64,000 bases of DNA from Streptomyces albireticuli (GCF_002192455.1 NZ_CP021744.1:7092501-7156500), one strand, 5' to 3'. Counted from the stretch's first letter, positions 49,900-59,195 are shown. Numbers and translations are program-made. The notes: a model not told the origin generated them from the letters alone.

Positions 49900-50733
49900 A
49901 TGAACCCTTCGAGCCGTGAGAGCCCTGACCGGTACGAGCGTCACCGCTTGGAAATCCTCGCCCAGACCGACCTGTTGAGAAGTCACCTCTCCGGCGCGGA
50001 CCCGGCGTCGCCCGTGCCCTCCTGCCCGGGCTGGGACCTCGGCAGGCTGCTGCGGCACCTCGGTGCCACCCACCGCTGGGCCGCGACGGTCGTACGCACC
50101 CGCGCCACCCGGCCCGTGCCCGACACCGAGGTGAACCATCCGCCCGAGCGCCCCGGCGAAGGCCCCGCCGAGCTCGGCGCCTGGCTCGCCGAGGGCGCCG
50201 GGCAGCTCGCGGACGCACTGCGCGCCGCCGGGCCCGGCGCGGCGGTGTGGACCCCCGGACCCGGCGGGACGTCCGGCTTCTGGGCCCGCCGCATGGCGTA
50301 CGAGACGGCAGTGCACCGCGCGGACGCGGCCCTGGCCGTCGGCGTGGAGTTCACCCTCGGCGCCGAGGCCGCCCTGGACGCGCTCGACGAGTGGATGGAG
50401 TTCGGCGTGCTGCCGGAGGCCGTGGACCCCGGCCCCGGCACGCCGGGTCTGCTCGGCCCCGGCCGCGTCCTGCGCTTCCACGCCACGGACGCCCCGGCCC
50501 ACGCGCCGGGGGAGTGGCTGGTCGACCTGACCGGCACGTCCGCGACCTGGCGCCGCGCCCGCCCCGCCGGGATCACGGCGGACGCCGCGGCGTCCGTGCG
50601 CGGCCCGCTGGCCGACCTGCTCCTGTTCGTCTACCGGCGCCCCGTCCCCGCCGGGCGTGTCGAGGTCACCGGCGACGTGCCGCTGCTCGACCTCTGGCGG
50701 GAGCGGACGGGCTTCTGGCTGGAGGAGGAGTGA
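49900..50733 (+). CDS. Maleylpyruvate isomerase-like (MDMPI) protein
   Basis: 277 residues from ATG 49900. N-terminal DinB/MDMPI helices with CPGWDLGRLLRHLG and the metal-binding pattern YETAVHRADA (Glu and His). A C-terminal MDMPI domain contains RGPLADLLLFVYRR. Such proteins use mycothiol as cofactor and a bound metal. No ring-cleavage genes lie nearby, so the substrate may not be maleylpyruvate. Confidence 0.87.
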   Translation: MNPSSRESPDRYERHRLEILAQTDLLRSHLSGADPASPVPSCPGWDLGRLLRHLGATHRWAATVVRTRATRPVPDTEVNHPPERPGEGPAELGAWLAEGAGQLADALRAAGPGAAVWTPGPGGTSGFWARRMAYETAVHRADAALAVGVEFTLGAEAALDALDEWMEFGVLPEAVDPGPGTPGLLGPGRVLRFHATDAPAHAPGEWLVDLTGTSATWRRARPAGITADAAASVRGPLADLLLFVYRRPVPAGRVEVTGDVPLLDLWRERTGFWLEEE

Positions 50734-50761
50734 GCCCCGGGGCCCGGCGGCCGCGTCCCGG

Positions 50762-52120
50762 TCAGGAGTCGCTGCCGGCCAGCTTGTGCTCGTAGGTCAC
50801 CTTGGGGAACTCCCAGGTGTGGTCGAGGACCTTCACCCCGAAGACGGCCAGCTTGGCGAAGAACGAGCCGGTGAGGTCGGCTCCCGCGTAGACGGCCCAG
50901 TCGCCGTTGACGCCCTGGGGTGCGTCCGCCTTCGCCGCGCCGGTCTTCGGCGCGCTGCCGTCCCCGGCCACGCCGTGCGCGGTCGCCTTCAGGTACGGCA
51001 TGAAGTCGGCGGCGACGCCCACCGACCCGTACAGGCCGAGCTGGGCGTGGGTGCCGATGCCGGCCTTCGCCGTGGCCGAGCCCTCGACGCGGGCCGGGGT
51101 GCCCGTGGTGGCCGGCTCGGGCCCGGAGAGCGCGCTCCAGCCCTTGTCCGCGTCGTAGCGGGCACCGGCTTCGAGCCGGCCGGTGGAGCGCTGCTCGGCG
51201 TCGACGCTGATCTTTCCGTCGGCCGAGACGTCGTAGAAGTAGTCGACCTTCATGGTGAGCACGATCGGCACCGGGCCGAGCCAGACCGTCTTGTCGACGT
51301 CGACCTCGGCCGCGGGGATGCGCAGCGGCTTGCGGCCGGTGTCGTACGAGGCGGAGCCCTCGGCGTGGGCCTTGACCTCGTAGGTGTAGTCGGCGGACAG
51401 GCCGATCTCCGCCTTGGACGGCTGGACCGAGTACCAGTGGGCCCGCTCGTACGAGAAGAGCATCTCCGGCTTGAGGTCGAGGTGGCCGGAGAGTGCGGAG
51501 GAGTGGCCGGCGGTCGGCTTCACGCCGGGCGGCACGGGGACGTCCACGTCGAGCCGGATGCCCTGACCGTCGGACGGTCCGGTGGACACGTGGCCGCCCT
51601 GGGTGAGCGGCTTGGTCTTGAGGTCGGCCGCCGTCAGGGGGGTACGGACGTCGGCCTTGGCGTCCCCGAGCGCTTCCGTGAGGTCGGCCGGGGCCGTGTC
51701 GACCGTCACGGATCCGCCCGCGCCGGGGTGGGTCGCGGTGACCTTGACCAGGGCGCCGTGGGGGGTGACGGCGGTGACGGGGCTCGCGATCACGTCGCCC
51801 ACCCGGAGCTGTGCGGGGGTGCCCGCGCCGCTCCCGGCGCCGTCGGACGCCCGCGCGCCGGTCAGGACCGCGTGCCCGCCGGTGGCGTCGTAGCCCGTGA
51901 GCCGGGCGCCGCCCACCGGGACCTGGGTGACCTTGCCGTCCGCGCCCGGTCTGACGACGGAGACGGCCTCCTTGTCGGCCGGGCCGTCGCCCGCGCCGAC
52001 CACCGGCGGGGCCTGGTGCCCGGAGCCGCCCGGGTCGGCGGCCGCGGGGAAGGCGGCGAGCGGCGCCGCCACGCCCGCGAGGAGCAGGGGTATGAGCAGC
52101 GAGCGGGGTGCGAACTTCAT
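50762..52120 (-). CDS. Large secreted protein, unknown
   Basis: 452 residues. Sec signal 1-28 (AFPAAA). The mature part is a beta-rich, Gly/Ala/Thr-rich protein with repeating strands (TYEVKAHAEGSASYDTG, VAADFMPYLKATAHG). There are no Cys pairs or catalytic motifs I recognise. It may be a cell-surface or matrix protein. Monocistronic by position, with a downstream convergent mycothiol-type gene. Confidence 0.75.
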   Translation of the reverse strand: MKFAPRSLLIPLLLAGVAAPLAAFPAAADPGGSGHQAPPVVGAGDGPADKEAVSVVRPGADGKVTQVPVGGARLTGYDATGGHAVLTGARASDGAGSGAGTPAQLRVGDVIASPVTAVTPHGALVKVTATHPGAGGSVTVDTAPADLTEALGDAKADVRTPLTAADLKTKPLTQGGHVSTGPSDGQGIRLDVDVPVPPGVKPTAGHSSALSGHLDLKPEMLFSYERAHWYSVQPSKAEIGLSADYTYEVKAHAEGSASYDTGRKPLRIPAAEVDVDKTVWLGPVPIVLTMKVDYFYDVSADGKISVDAEQRSTGRLEAGARYDADKGWSALSGPEPATTGTPARVEGSATAKAGIGTHAQLGLYGSVGVAADFMPYLKATAHGVAGDGSAPKTGAAKADAPQGVNGDWAVYAGADLTGSFFAKLAVFGVKVLDHTWEFPKVTYEHKLAGSDS

Positions 52121-52383
52121 GCATCACTTCCTTCGGGACCGGGCCGCAACGAGTCCCACCCCCGGACGGAGTTCCGTCCCTCGGCCACCGGGTCACTGAA
52201 CCCCGGATCCGGCACGGGGATCAAGGAGAATTCGCCTATGGGGGAGTAGCGAGGGGCTATGACGCCCGGGAGGGCGCGGGCCGTCGGCGGGCGTGGCCGG
52301 TGCCCGGCCTCGCCCGGAGCGCGATGTCAGACCCCCTTGGCAGACTGGCCGAAAGATCCACCGCAAGGCACCGAGAGGCCCGG

Positions 52384-53547
52384 ATGCTCACCACCCTCGC
52401 CGTCGAGAACTACCGATCCCTGCGCCGCCTGATCGTCCCCCTGGACCGGCTCAACGTCGTCACGGGCGCCAACGGCACCGGCAAGTCCAGCCTCTACCGG
52501 GCGCTGCGGCTGCTCGCCGACTCGGCCCAGGGCGGCGCGGTGGCGGCGCTGGCCCGCGAGGGCGGGCTGCCCTCGACGCTGTGGGCCGGTGAGCGGCGCG
52601 GTCCGGGCCGTGCCGAGCCCGTCGGCCTCCGCCTCGGCTTCGCCGGCGACGAGTTCGGCTACGCGGTCGACTTCGGGCATCCGGTCCCGACCGCCGGCGG
52701 CGCGGGGGCGCCGTCCATGTTCAACCTCGACCCGGAGATCAAGCGGGAGTGCACCTGGGCCGGGCCCGTGCTCCGCCCCGCCGCCCTGCTCTCGGACCGC
52801 TCCGGCCCCGCCGTGCGCACCCGCACCGCGGACGGCACCTGGCACAGCACGGTGAACGGCGTCCGCCCCTACGACAGCATGCTCGGCGCGCTCGCCGACC
52901 CGCGGCTCGCCCCCGACCTGCTGCGGCTGCGCGAGCACCTGCGGTCCTGGCGGTTCTACGACCACGTCCGCACCGACGCGCGGGCGCCCGCGCGCGGCGC
53001 CCGGATCGGCACCCGCACCCCCGTGCTCGGCCACGACGGCGCGGACCTCGCGGCCGCGCTCCAGACCATCCGCGAGATCGGCGACCACACCGCCCTGGAC
53101 GCCGCCGTGGACGCGGCGTTCCCCGGCAGCAGGGTGGAGATCGTCAGCGAGAGCGGCCGGTTCGAGCTGCGGCTGCGCCAGCCGGGCCTGCTGCGCCCGC
53201 TCGGCGCGGCCGAGCTCTCCGACGGCACCCTGCGCTATCTGCTGTGGACGGCGGCGCTGCTCACCCCGCGCCCGCCCGCGCTGCTCGTCCTCAACGAGCC
53301 GGAGGCCAGCCTCCACCCGGACCTGCTGGCCCCGCTGGCCGAGCTCGTCCTCACCGCGAACCGGGACACCCAGATCGTCGTGGTCACGCACGCTCCGGAG
53401 CTGGCCGACGCCCTGACCCGCGGCGCCCGGCGCCACCGGCTCGACGTCAACTCCCTCACCCTGGTCAAGGACGCCCTCGGACAGACGGAGGTCGCGGGCC
53501 GGGAGGGCCTTCTGGACGAGCCGCTGTGGTACTGGCCCAAGCGCTGA
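52384..53547 (+). CDS. AAA-family ATPase (RecF/OLD-like)
   Basis: 387 residues from ATG 52384. An in-frame ATG at 52324 is also possible. Walker A GANGTGKSS at about 28-36 follows ENYRSLRRLIVPLDRLNVV, the N-terminus of OLD/RecF-type SMC-like ATPases. The C-terminus holds LSDGTLRYLLW (signature), LLVLNEPEASLHPDLL (Walker B) and VVVTHAPELADAL. It lacks a Toprim nuclease, so it is an ATPase subunit or single-protein system. No partner nuclease gene is adjacent. Confidence 0.87.
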   Translation: MLTTLAVENYRSLRRLIVPLDRLNVVTGANGTGKSSLYRALRLLADSAQGGAVAALAREGGLPSTLWAGERRGPGRAEPVGLRLGFAGDEFGYAVDFGHPVPTAGGAGAPSMFNLDPEIKRECTWAGPVLRPAALLSDRSGPAVRTRTADGTWHSTVNGVRPYDSMLGALADPRLAPDLLRLREHLRSWRFYDHVRTDARAPARGARIGTRTPVLGHDGADLAAALQTIREIGDHTALDAAVDAAFPGSRVEIVSESGRFELRLRQPGLLRPLGAAELSDGTLRYLLWTAALLTPRPPALLVLNEPEASLHPDLLAPLAELVLTANRDTQIVVVTHAPELADALTRGARRHRLDVNSLTLVKDALGQTEVAGREGLLDEPLWYWPKR

Positions 53548-53625
53548 CGCCCCGGGGCGCCGCACGGCGTCCGCCGCCGGCCCCGGGCCCGCGCGCCCGG
53601 TCCGGCGGGCGTACGGGGGTGTCCG

Positions 53626-55017
53626 CTAGACGGCCGGGGCCAGGCCGGCGGCGGTGCCGGTCAGTTCGTAGGCGTGGCCCGCGCGCAGCACCGTGGCGTC
53701 GCCGAACGGCTTCCCCATGAGCTGCATGCCGATCGGCATGCCCGCCGCGTCCCGGCCGACCGGGACGGTCAGCGAGGGGACCCCGGTGATGTCGGCCGGC
53801 GCCGACAGCCGTACGTACGCGTCCGAGACGCTCTCCACCTCACCGTCGCCCCAGGTCACGGTCGTTTGCCCGGCCTTCACGGCCGTGAGCGGCACGGTGG
53901 GCGCGGCGATCACGTCGACCGCCTCCAGCATCTCCAGCCAGGCCTGCCGCATGAGGGTGCGGGCGCGCTGGGCGCGGAGGTAGTCCCCCGCGCTCATGAG
54001 TTCGCCCGCCTCCAGGAGGACGCGGACGTCCGCCGCGTACAGATCGGGCACCGCCCGCAGCGTCCGCTCGTGGTACGCGGAGGCCTCGGGCACCATCAGG
54101 CCCCACTGCGTCGCCTGGATGTAGCGCGTCATCGGGATCTCGACCTCGACGAGGCGGGCGCCGAGCTCCTCCAGGCGGCCGATCGCCCGGCGGACGGACG
54201 CCTCGACCTCGGGGTTCACCCGGTCGAAGTAGTAGTTGCGCGGCACGCCGACCCGAAGGCCCGTCAGATCCGTGCCGGGGCCCGGTCGGTAGTCCACGGC
54301 CGGCGCCGGGACGGACGCGGGGTCGCGCGGATCGTGCCCGGCCAGGGCGGCCAGCACCAGCGCCGCGTCCTCCACGGTGCGGGTGAGGGGGCCCACGTGG
54401 TCGAGCGACCAGGCCAGCGAGGTCACGCCGTACCGGGGCACGAGGCCGTACGTCGGTTTCAGCCCGACCACCCCGTTGAGCGCGGCGGGCACCCGGATCG
54501 ACCCGCCGGTGTCGGTCCCCAGGGCGAAGGCGGCCGCCCCCGCTGCCACGGCGACGGCCGAACCGCCGCTGGAGCCGCCGGCCACCCGCCCCAGGTCCCA
54601 GGCGTTGCTGGTCTGAGGGGTGGTCAGGCCGTAGGCGAACTCATGGGTGTGGGTCTTGCCGACGAACGCCACGCCGGCGTCGGCGAGCCGCGCGGCGACC
54701 GTGCTGTCCGCCTCCGCCCGGTGGTCCGTCCGCACCCGTGAGCTCGCCGTGGTGGGCATCCCGGCCACGTCGATGAGGTCCTTCAGCCCGGCGGGTATGC
54801 CGTGCAGCGGGCCCCGGAGGCCGCCACCGGCGATCTCGTCCTCCGCCTGCCGCGCCGCTCTTCGCGCGGGGCCCGCCGTCACCGTGGTGAAGGCCCGCAG
54901 GCGCGGCTCGACCCGCTCGATGCGCTCCAGCACCGAGTCGACCAGCTCGACCGGCGAGAGCCGCCGGGCGCGCACGGCCTCGGCCGCGTCGGCCACGGTC
55001 AGTTCATACGGCTGCAT
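53626..55017 (-). CDS. Amidase (amidase-signature family)
   Basis: 463 residues. Ser-cisSer-Lys triad: Lys79 (GIPAGLKDLID), Ser150 (GGSSGGSA) and Ser173 (GTDTGGSIR). The fold and the small partner gene resemble GatA and the AtzE-AtzG biuret amidohydrolase pair. It hydrolyses a C-N amide bond. It overlaps the small upstream gene by 14 bp, so the two are translationally coupled. Confidence 0.9.
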   Translation of the reverse strand: MQPYELTVADAAEAVRARRLSPVELVDSVLERIERVEPRLRAFTTVTAGPARRAARQAEDEIAGGGLRGPLHGIPAGLKDLIDVAGMPTTASSRVRTDHRAEADSTVAARLADAGVAFVGKTHTHEFAYGLTTPQTSNAWDLGRVAGGSSGGSAVAVAAGAAAFALGTDTGGSIRVPAALNGVVGLKPTYGLVPRYGVTSLAWSLDHVGPLTRTVEDAALVLAALAGHDPRDPASVPAPAVDYRPGPGTDLTGLRVGVPRNYYFDRVNPEVEASVRRAIGRLEELGARLVEVEIPMTRYIQATQWGLMVPEASAYHERTLRAVPDLYAADVRVLLEAGELMSAGDYLRAQRARTLMRQAWLEMLEAVDVIAAPTVPLTAVKAGQTTVTWGDGEVESVSDAYVRLSAPADITGVPSLTVPVGRDAAGMPIGMQLMGKPFGDATVLRAGHAYELTGTAAGLAPAV

Positions 55018-55213
55018 CGTGCTGCTCCCCTCCCGCGCGGTACGCGGTGGCAGGCGGTGTGTCGCCGAAGTCCAGCTCGCGCAGGACCGAGACGACGGAA
55101 TGGATGTGGTCGGCGGTCGTCGCCACTTCCGCGTGCCGGTCCGGGGCCAGGGACAGTCCGGAGCGCGCGGCCCAGCGGGCGGCCTCGGGTGGAGTGAGAT
55201 CTGCGGCGGACAT
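55004..55213 (-). CDS. Small GatC/AtzG-like partner of the amidase
   Basis: 69 residues. Helical, with RHAEVATTADHIHSVVSVLR and a Pro-rich end (DTPPATAY) similar to DUF4089/AtzG or GatC, small subunits that stabilise an amidase. It overlaps the amidase start by 14 bp. Being short, it is supported mainly by context. It lies just downstream of an operator-like motif. Confidence 0.7.
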   Translation of the reverse strand: MSAADLTPPEAARWAARSGLSLAPDRHAEVATTADHIHSVVSVLRELDFGDTPPATAYRAGGEQHDAAV

Positions 55214-55234
55214 GGGGCTGCCTTCCCTCGCGCT

Positions 55235-55253
55235 AAAGCTAACGGCTTGCGTT
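55235..55253. promoter_or_regulatory. 19-bp operator motif, copy C
   Basis: AAAGCTAACGGCTTGCGTT (55235-55253) matches the AAAGCAA-N5-TTGCTTT operator seen at 55281 and 56888. It also contains the overlapping dyad CTAACG/CGTTAG. It sits upstream of the amidase pair. Confidence 0.65.
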
Positions 55254-55280
55254 AGTCGAAGGTAGGGCCTACCGTCACTT

Positions 55281-55299
55281 AAAGCAAACCAATTGCTTT
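55281..55299. promoter_or_regulatory. 19-bp operator motif, copy A
   Basis: AAAGCAA-ACCAA-TTGCTTT, a perfect 7-5-7 dyad (55281-55299), lies between the amidase pair and the MBL gene, 91 bp upstream of the MBL start. Confidence 0.8.
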
Positions 55300-55389
55300 T
55301 GATGTCAAGTCCGGTCTCCTCCGACCGCTTTGGGCGCGCGAGGCGGCCCGGCCGGCACCGGCCTTCCGCAGCAGAAAGAAGTACGCCCC

Positions 55390-56313
55390 ATGTGCACGAC
55401 GCAGCCCACCGAGCCGGCCCCGGCCGGCACCGCCGCCCGCTGGACCGTCGGCGACATCACCGTCCACCGCGTCGACGAGATCCCGCTGCCGCCGGAGACC
55501 GGGCCGTGGCTGCTGCCGGCCGCCACCCCCGACGTGGTCACCGGACACGGCTGGCTGCGGCCCGACTTCGCCGGCCGGGACGGCGTCCTGCGCATCGACA
55601 GCCACAGCTTCGCGCTGGTCGTGGGCGGGCTGCGGGTGCTGGTCGACACCGGGGTCGGCAACGGCAAGACGAGGGCGAACCCGGCGTGGCACGACCTCCG
55701 CACCGACTACCTCGCGCGCCTCGCGGACGCCGGATTCACGCCCGGGAACGTCGATCTGGTGGTGCTCACCCATCTGCACGCCGATCACGTGGGATGGAAC
55801 ACCCGGAAGACCGGCGGCGTCTGGGTGCCGACCTTCCCCAACGCCCGCTACCTCACCTCGAAGGCGGAGTACGACTTCTGGGCCGCGTACGACATGGACG
55901 AGGCGCGGCGCGCCATGTTCCTCGACTCCGTCGTCCCCGTCGAGGAGGCGGGGCTGCTCGACCTCGTCGACGTACCGGAGGAGGGGATCGACGTGGCGGA
56001 CGGTCTGCGTCTGGTGCCCGCTCCGGGCCACACCCCCGGACAGGTCGTCGTCCAGCTGAGCAGCGCGGGCGAGACGGCGCTCATCACCGGGGACTCCGTC
56101 CACCACCCCGTGCAGCTGGCGCGTCCGGGGATCGGCAGCTGCGTGGACATCGACCCCGTACGGGCGGAGGCGACCCGCCGCGCGCTGCTCGCCCGGCTCG
56201 CCGGGACCGGCGCGCTCGTCCTCGGCACGCACTTCCCCGCGCCGACCGCCGGCCGGGTGGTCGCCGAAGGGGACGGCTACCGGCTCGAAGCCGTGCCCGG
56301 CGTCAGCGAGTAG
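55390..56313 (+). CDS. MBL-fold metallohydrolase
   Basis: 307 residues from ATG 55390. HLHADH (His128, His130, Asp132, His133) plus His in APGHTPGQ and the late Asp/His (ITGDSVHH, LGTHFPAP) bind two zinc ions. It resembles quorum-quenching lactonase/AttM-like MBL enzymes of about 300 residues. It may hydrolyse a lactone. Its 3' end overlaps the convergent TetR gene by 11 bp. Confidence 0.9.
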   Translation: MCTTQPTEPAPAGTAARWTVGDITVHRVDEIPLPPETGPWLLPAATPDVVTGHGWLRPDFAGRDGVLRIDSHSFALVVGGLRVLVDTGVGNGKTRANPAWHDLRTDYLARLADAGFTPGNVDLVVLTHLHADHVGWNTRKTGGVWVPTFPNARYLTSKAEYDFWAAYDMDEARRAMFLDSVVPVEEAGLLDLVDVPEEGIDVADGLRLVPAPGHTPGQVVVQLSSAGETALITGDSVHHPVQLARPGIGSCVDIDPVRAEATRRALLARLAGTGALVLGTHFPAPTAGRVVAEGDGYRLEAVPGVSE

Positions 56314-56875
56314 GGCCGAAGCCCGCCAGGGCGTCCTCCGCGAGCCGGCGCGCGTACGCGCCGGTGAGGCCGTCGGGGCGGAACAGGATGCGGTACATCA
56401 TCGGCGCCACGACCCGGTCGATCACGGTCTCGGCGTCGGGGGCCTCCTCGCCGCGCTCCGCGGCACGGGCGAGCATGGCGCCGACCTGCCCGGCCGCGAA
56501 GTCCGAGCACTGTCCGGCGTTGTCGCCGTCGGGGTCGCCCAGCAGGGCGTCGCGGATGTAGGCCCGCCCCGTGGGCGCGGCCATCTCCTCCAGGAACTGC
56601 TCGGCCCAGTTCCGCAGGTCGTCCAGCAGGCGGCCGTGGTCCTCCGGGGGAGCCTCCGGGCGCAGGTGCTCGACGGCGACGTCCGAGAGCAGCTCCTGGA
56701 GGTCGCCCCAGCGGCGGTAGACCGTCGAAGGGGTGACGCCGGCGCGGGCCGCGACCATGGGAACCGTCAGCTCCGGGCGGCCGACCTCGGCCTGGAGCTC
56801 GCGCACGGCGGTGTGGACCGCCTGCTGGACCCGCGCGCTGCGACCTCCGGGGCGGACCATGGGTTTACGGCTCAT
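56303..56875 (-). CDS. TetR-family regulator of the MBL/amidase genes
   Basis: 190 residues from ATG 56873-56875. The HTH is about 10-55 (VQQAVHTAVRELQAEVG, then GVTPSTVYRRWGDLQELLSD). The C-terminal domain has the RDALLGDPDGDNAG loop of TetR_C_16/PsrA-like proteins. Copy B of the 19-bp operator lies upstream of its start and copies A and C lie in the neighbouring spacer, so it likely controls all three promoters. Confidence 0.92.
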   Translation of the reverse strand: MSRKPMVRPGGRSARVQQAVHTAVRELQAEVGRPELTVPMVAARAGVTPSTVYRRWGDLQELLSDVAVEHLRPEAPPEDHGRLLDDLRNWAEQFLEEMAAPTGRAYIRDALLGDPDGDNAGQCSDFAAGQVGAMLARAAERGEEAPDAETVIDRVVAPMMYRILFRPDGLTGAYARRLAEDALAGFGPTR

Positions 56876-56887
56876 GGGGCCCACCTT

Positions 56888-56906
56888 AAAGCAAAGTTCT
56901 TGCGTC
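56888..56906. promoter_or_regulatory. 19-bp operator motif, copy B
   Basis: AAAGCAA-AGTTC-TTGCGTC (56888-56906) lies 12 bp upstream of the TetR start at 56875, in the autoregulatory position. Confidence 0.7.
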
Positions 56907-57007
56907 ATTGCCGGGGTGGTGGCGGGTCCGGTGGGGCGGCCGGGACGCCGCGGATTCCAGGCTTCCGGCTGCCGGACGTGTCCGGCGCGCCGGTCGCGCC
57001 GGCCGTG

Positions 57008-57613
57008 TCAGGTGGCGTCCAGCGCCGGGGCGATGACGGCGAAGGCGCGGTCGGTCAGCCCGGTGGGGTCCTCGGCCCCGTCGCTGCCGCTCCAGCGGTG
57101 CAGTACGGCGTCGAAGGCGTTCAGCGCCATCCCGGCGGCAAGGCGCGGATAGAGGTCGGTGCCGGGGTCGAGGTCCAGGCGCTGGGCCAGTTCGGCCGCC
57201 AGGTCGTCGCGCCACCGCGCCTGGTGCTCCAGGAAGCGCGCGTGCAGGGCGGGGGTGCGCAGGATCAGCCGGACGACCCGCAGTGCCCGGTCGGCGTGGT
57301 CGGAACAGGTGGTGAGGGGGACCCCGACCGCGTACCGCAGCGCCACCGAGGGACGCTCCCCGGCGGGACGGGACGCCAGCTCCGCCCGGATGTCGGCGCC
57401 CATGCCGGCCAGGAACTGGACGACGACGTCCTCCTTGGACGCGAAGTAGCGGAAGAACGTCCGCTTGGACACGCCGGCGGACGTCGCGATCTCGTCGATG
57501 GTGACCGCGTCGAACCCCCTCGACGCCAGGAGTTGCAGCGCTGCTTCGGTCAGCTCGTTCGAGACCAGTCGGCGTTTGCGCTCGGCCATGCTCACTTCGG
57601 GGCGGGAACTCAC
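57008..57613 (-). CDS. TetR-family transcriptional regulator
   Basis: 201 residues from GTG 57613, or 193 from ATG 57589 (MAERKRRLVSNEL). Neither has a strong site. HTH: ELTEAALQLLASRGFDAV, then SAGVSKRTFFRYFASKEDVV. C-terminal domain with the RLILRTPALHARFLEHQ helix of TetR_C_17-like proteins. It is divergent from an SDR gene with an 80-bp spacer and is probably its repressor. Confidence 0.9.
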   Translation of the reverse strand: MSSRPEVSMAERKRRLVSNELTEAALQLLASRGFDAVTIDEIATSAGVSKRTFFRYFASKEDVVVQFLAGMGADIRAELASRPAGERPSVALRYAVGVPLTTCSDHADRALRVVRLILRTPALHARFLEHQARWRDDLAAELAQRLDLDPGTDLYPRLAAGMALNAFDAVLHRWSGSDGAEDPTGLTDRAFAVIAPALDAT

Positions 57614-57693
57614 CCGACGATGGTAACGCCATGCCTTGTGTGGCACCAAGTAGCGTCTTGACACCGAGTGACACGAGCGGCAATGTGTGCCGC

Positions 57694-58632
57694 ATGATGA
57701 AGCATCAGCGATGGACCGCCGAGCAGATTCCCGACCAGACCGACCGGGTGTTCCTCGTGACCGGAGCCAACAGCGGCCTCGGCCTCGCGACCACCCGGGC
57801 ACTCGCCCGCCGGGGCGGGCACGTGATCCTCGCGGTGCGCGACAGGGAGAAGGGCCGCCGGGCGGTCGCCGGCATCACCGCCGGACAGCCGGACGCCAGC
57901 CTCGAAGTGCGCCGGCTCGACCTGGCCGACCTCGACTCGGTCCGGACCTTCGCCGACCGGCTGCGCGCCGACCACTCCCGGCTGGACGTGCTCGTCAACA
58001 ACGCCGGTGTGATGGCGCCGCCCAGGTCGCTGAGCGCGCAGGGCCACGAGCTCCAGTTCGCCTGCAACCACCTCGGCCACTTCGCGCTCACCGGGCTGCT
58101 GCTCGACACGCTGGCCGCCGGGTACGACCCCCGCGTGGTCACGGTGAGCTCGGTCAACCACCGCAAGGCGCGCCTCCGCTGGGACGACCTCACCGGCGAG
58201 CGCGGCTACTCGCCCATGGGCTTCTACAACCAGTCGAAGTTCGCCAACGCCGTCTTCGGGCACGAACTCCACCTCCGGCTGACCCGGGCGGGCAGCCCGG
58301 TCCGCAGCGTGCTCGCCCACCCCGGCTACACCGCGACCAACCTCCAGACGAGCGCGCCGACCGGCCTGTGGCGGCTCGTCTTCGGCCGGATCGGCAACCC
58401 GCTGTTCGCTCAGACCCCGGCCGACGGCGCGCTGCCGCAGTTGTACGCCGCGACCGCCCCGGACGCGGAGGGCGGCCGGTTCTTCGGCCCGGACGGCACG
58501 GCCGAACTGCGCGGCGCCCCCACCCGGGTGGAGCTCGCCCCCGCCGCGGCCGACCCCGGGACCGGCAGGCGCCTGTGGGAGCTGTCGGAGCGCCTGACCG
58601 GCGTACGGTTCGCCCTTCCGGCCCTCATCTGA
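57694..58632 (+). CDS. SDR-family oxidoreductase (retinol-dehydrogenase-like)
   Basis: 312 residues from ATG 57694 (57697 also possible). VTGANSGLGLATTR is the NADP loop, NNAGVM follows, and the active site is Ser (TVSSVNH) plus YNQSK. It resembles the extended WW-oxidoreductase/retinol dehydrogenase SDRs of about 310 residues. It is controlled by the divergent TetR. Confidence 0.9.
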   Translation: MMKHQRWTAEQIPDQTDRVFLVTGANSGLGLATTRALARRGGHVILAVRDREKGRRAVAGITAGQPDASLEVRRLDLADLDSVRTFADRLRADHSRLDVLVNNAGVMAPPRSLSAQGHELQFACNHLGHFALTGLLLDTLAAGYDPRVVTVSSVNHRKARLRWDDLTGERGYSPMGFYNQSKFANAVFGHELHLRLTRAGSPVRSVLAHPGYTATNLQTSAPTGLWRLVFGRIGNPLFAQTPADGALPQLYAATAPDAEGGRFFGPDGTAELRGAPTRVELAPAAADPGTGRRLWELSERLTGVRFALPALI

Positions 58633-58727
58633 CCGCGTGTCCGCCGGACTTCGGGGAACCGGGCGGCACGCGCCCCGTCGGGTGCGCGCGGGGCTTCACC
58701 GGTGTCACCGCCGGGCAGGAGCGTCCC

Positions 58728-59195
58728 ATGACTGCCTTGCCGAAGGAGATCCGTGAACGGATCGAAGCCCCGGACATCTGGTACGTCGGCACGGTCGACG
58801 CCGACGGCGCGCCGCACGTGAGCCCGATGTGGGTGGGGGCCGAAGGGGACCTGCTCTTCTTCAACACCGCCGTCGGGCGGGTCAAGGAGCGCAACCTGCG
58901 CCGCGATCCGCGGGTGTGCCTGTCCCACACCAGCCGGGACGACCCGTACGACCGCGTCCAGATCCGCGGCCGGGCCGTCCGGTTCGTCGAGGGCCCGGAG
59001 GCCGACCGGAACATGGACCTGCTGGCGGCCGAGTACACCGGATCCGAGCGCTTCGAGTGGGGGATCCCGGGCGAGCGGCGGGTCGTCGTGCTGATCGAGC
59101 CGACGAAGGTGCGGCACGTGTCGGGCGTCGAACCCCTCCCGCCGGGCGCCCCCGGAGGGCGGGGGAGGGGCGACCGCCGTCACCCCGGGCCCTGA
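58728..59195 (+). CDS. PPOX-fold flavin/F420-binding protein
   Basis: 155 residues from ATG 58728, with CAGGAGCGTCCC upstream. The split beta-barrel of the pyridoxamine 5'-phosphate oxidase family is visible: WYVGTVDADGAPHVSPMWV, then DLLFFNTAVGRVKERNLRRD and VQIRGRAVRFVE. These often bind F420 or FMN. Gly/Arg-rich tail. It may reduce or detect small aromatics. Confidence 0.88.
   Translation: MTALPKEIRERIEAPDIWYVGTVDADGAPHVSPMWVGAEGDLLFFNTAVGRVKERNLRRDPRVCLSHTSRDDPYDRVQIRGRAVRFVEGPEADRNMDLLAAEYTGSERFEWGIPGERRVVVLIEPTKVRHVSGVEPLPPGAPGGRGRGDRRHPGP

Noticed and set aside
57614..57693. Imperfect dyads in the TetR/SDR spacer (TTGTGTGGCACCAAG region)
   Set aside because: Fewer than half of the positions pair, too weak to call an operator.
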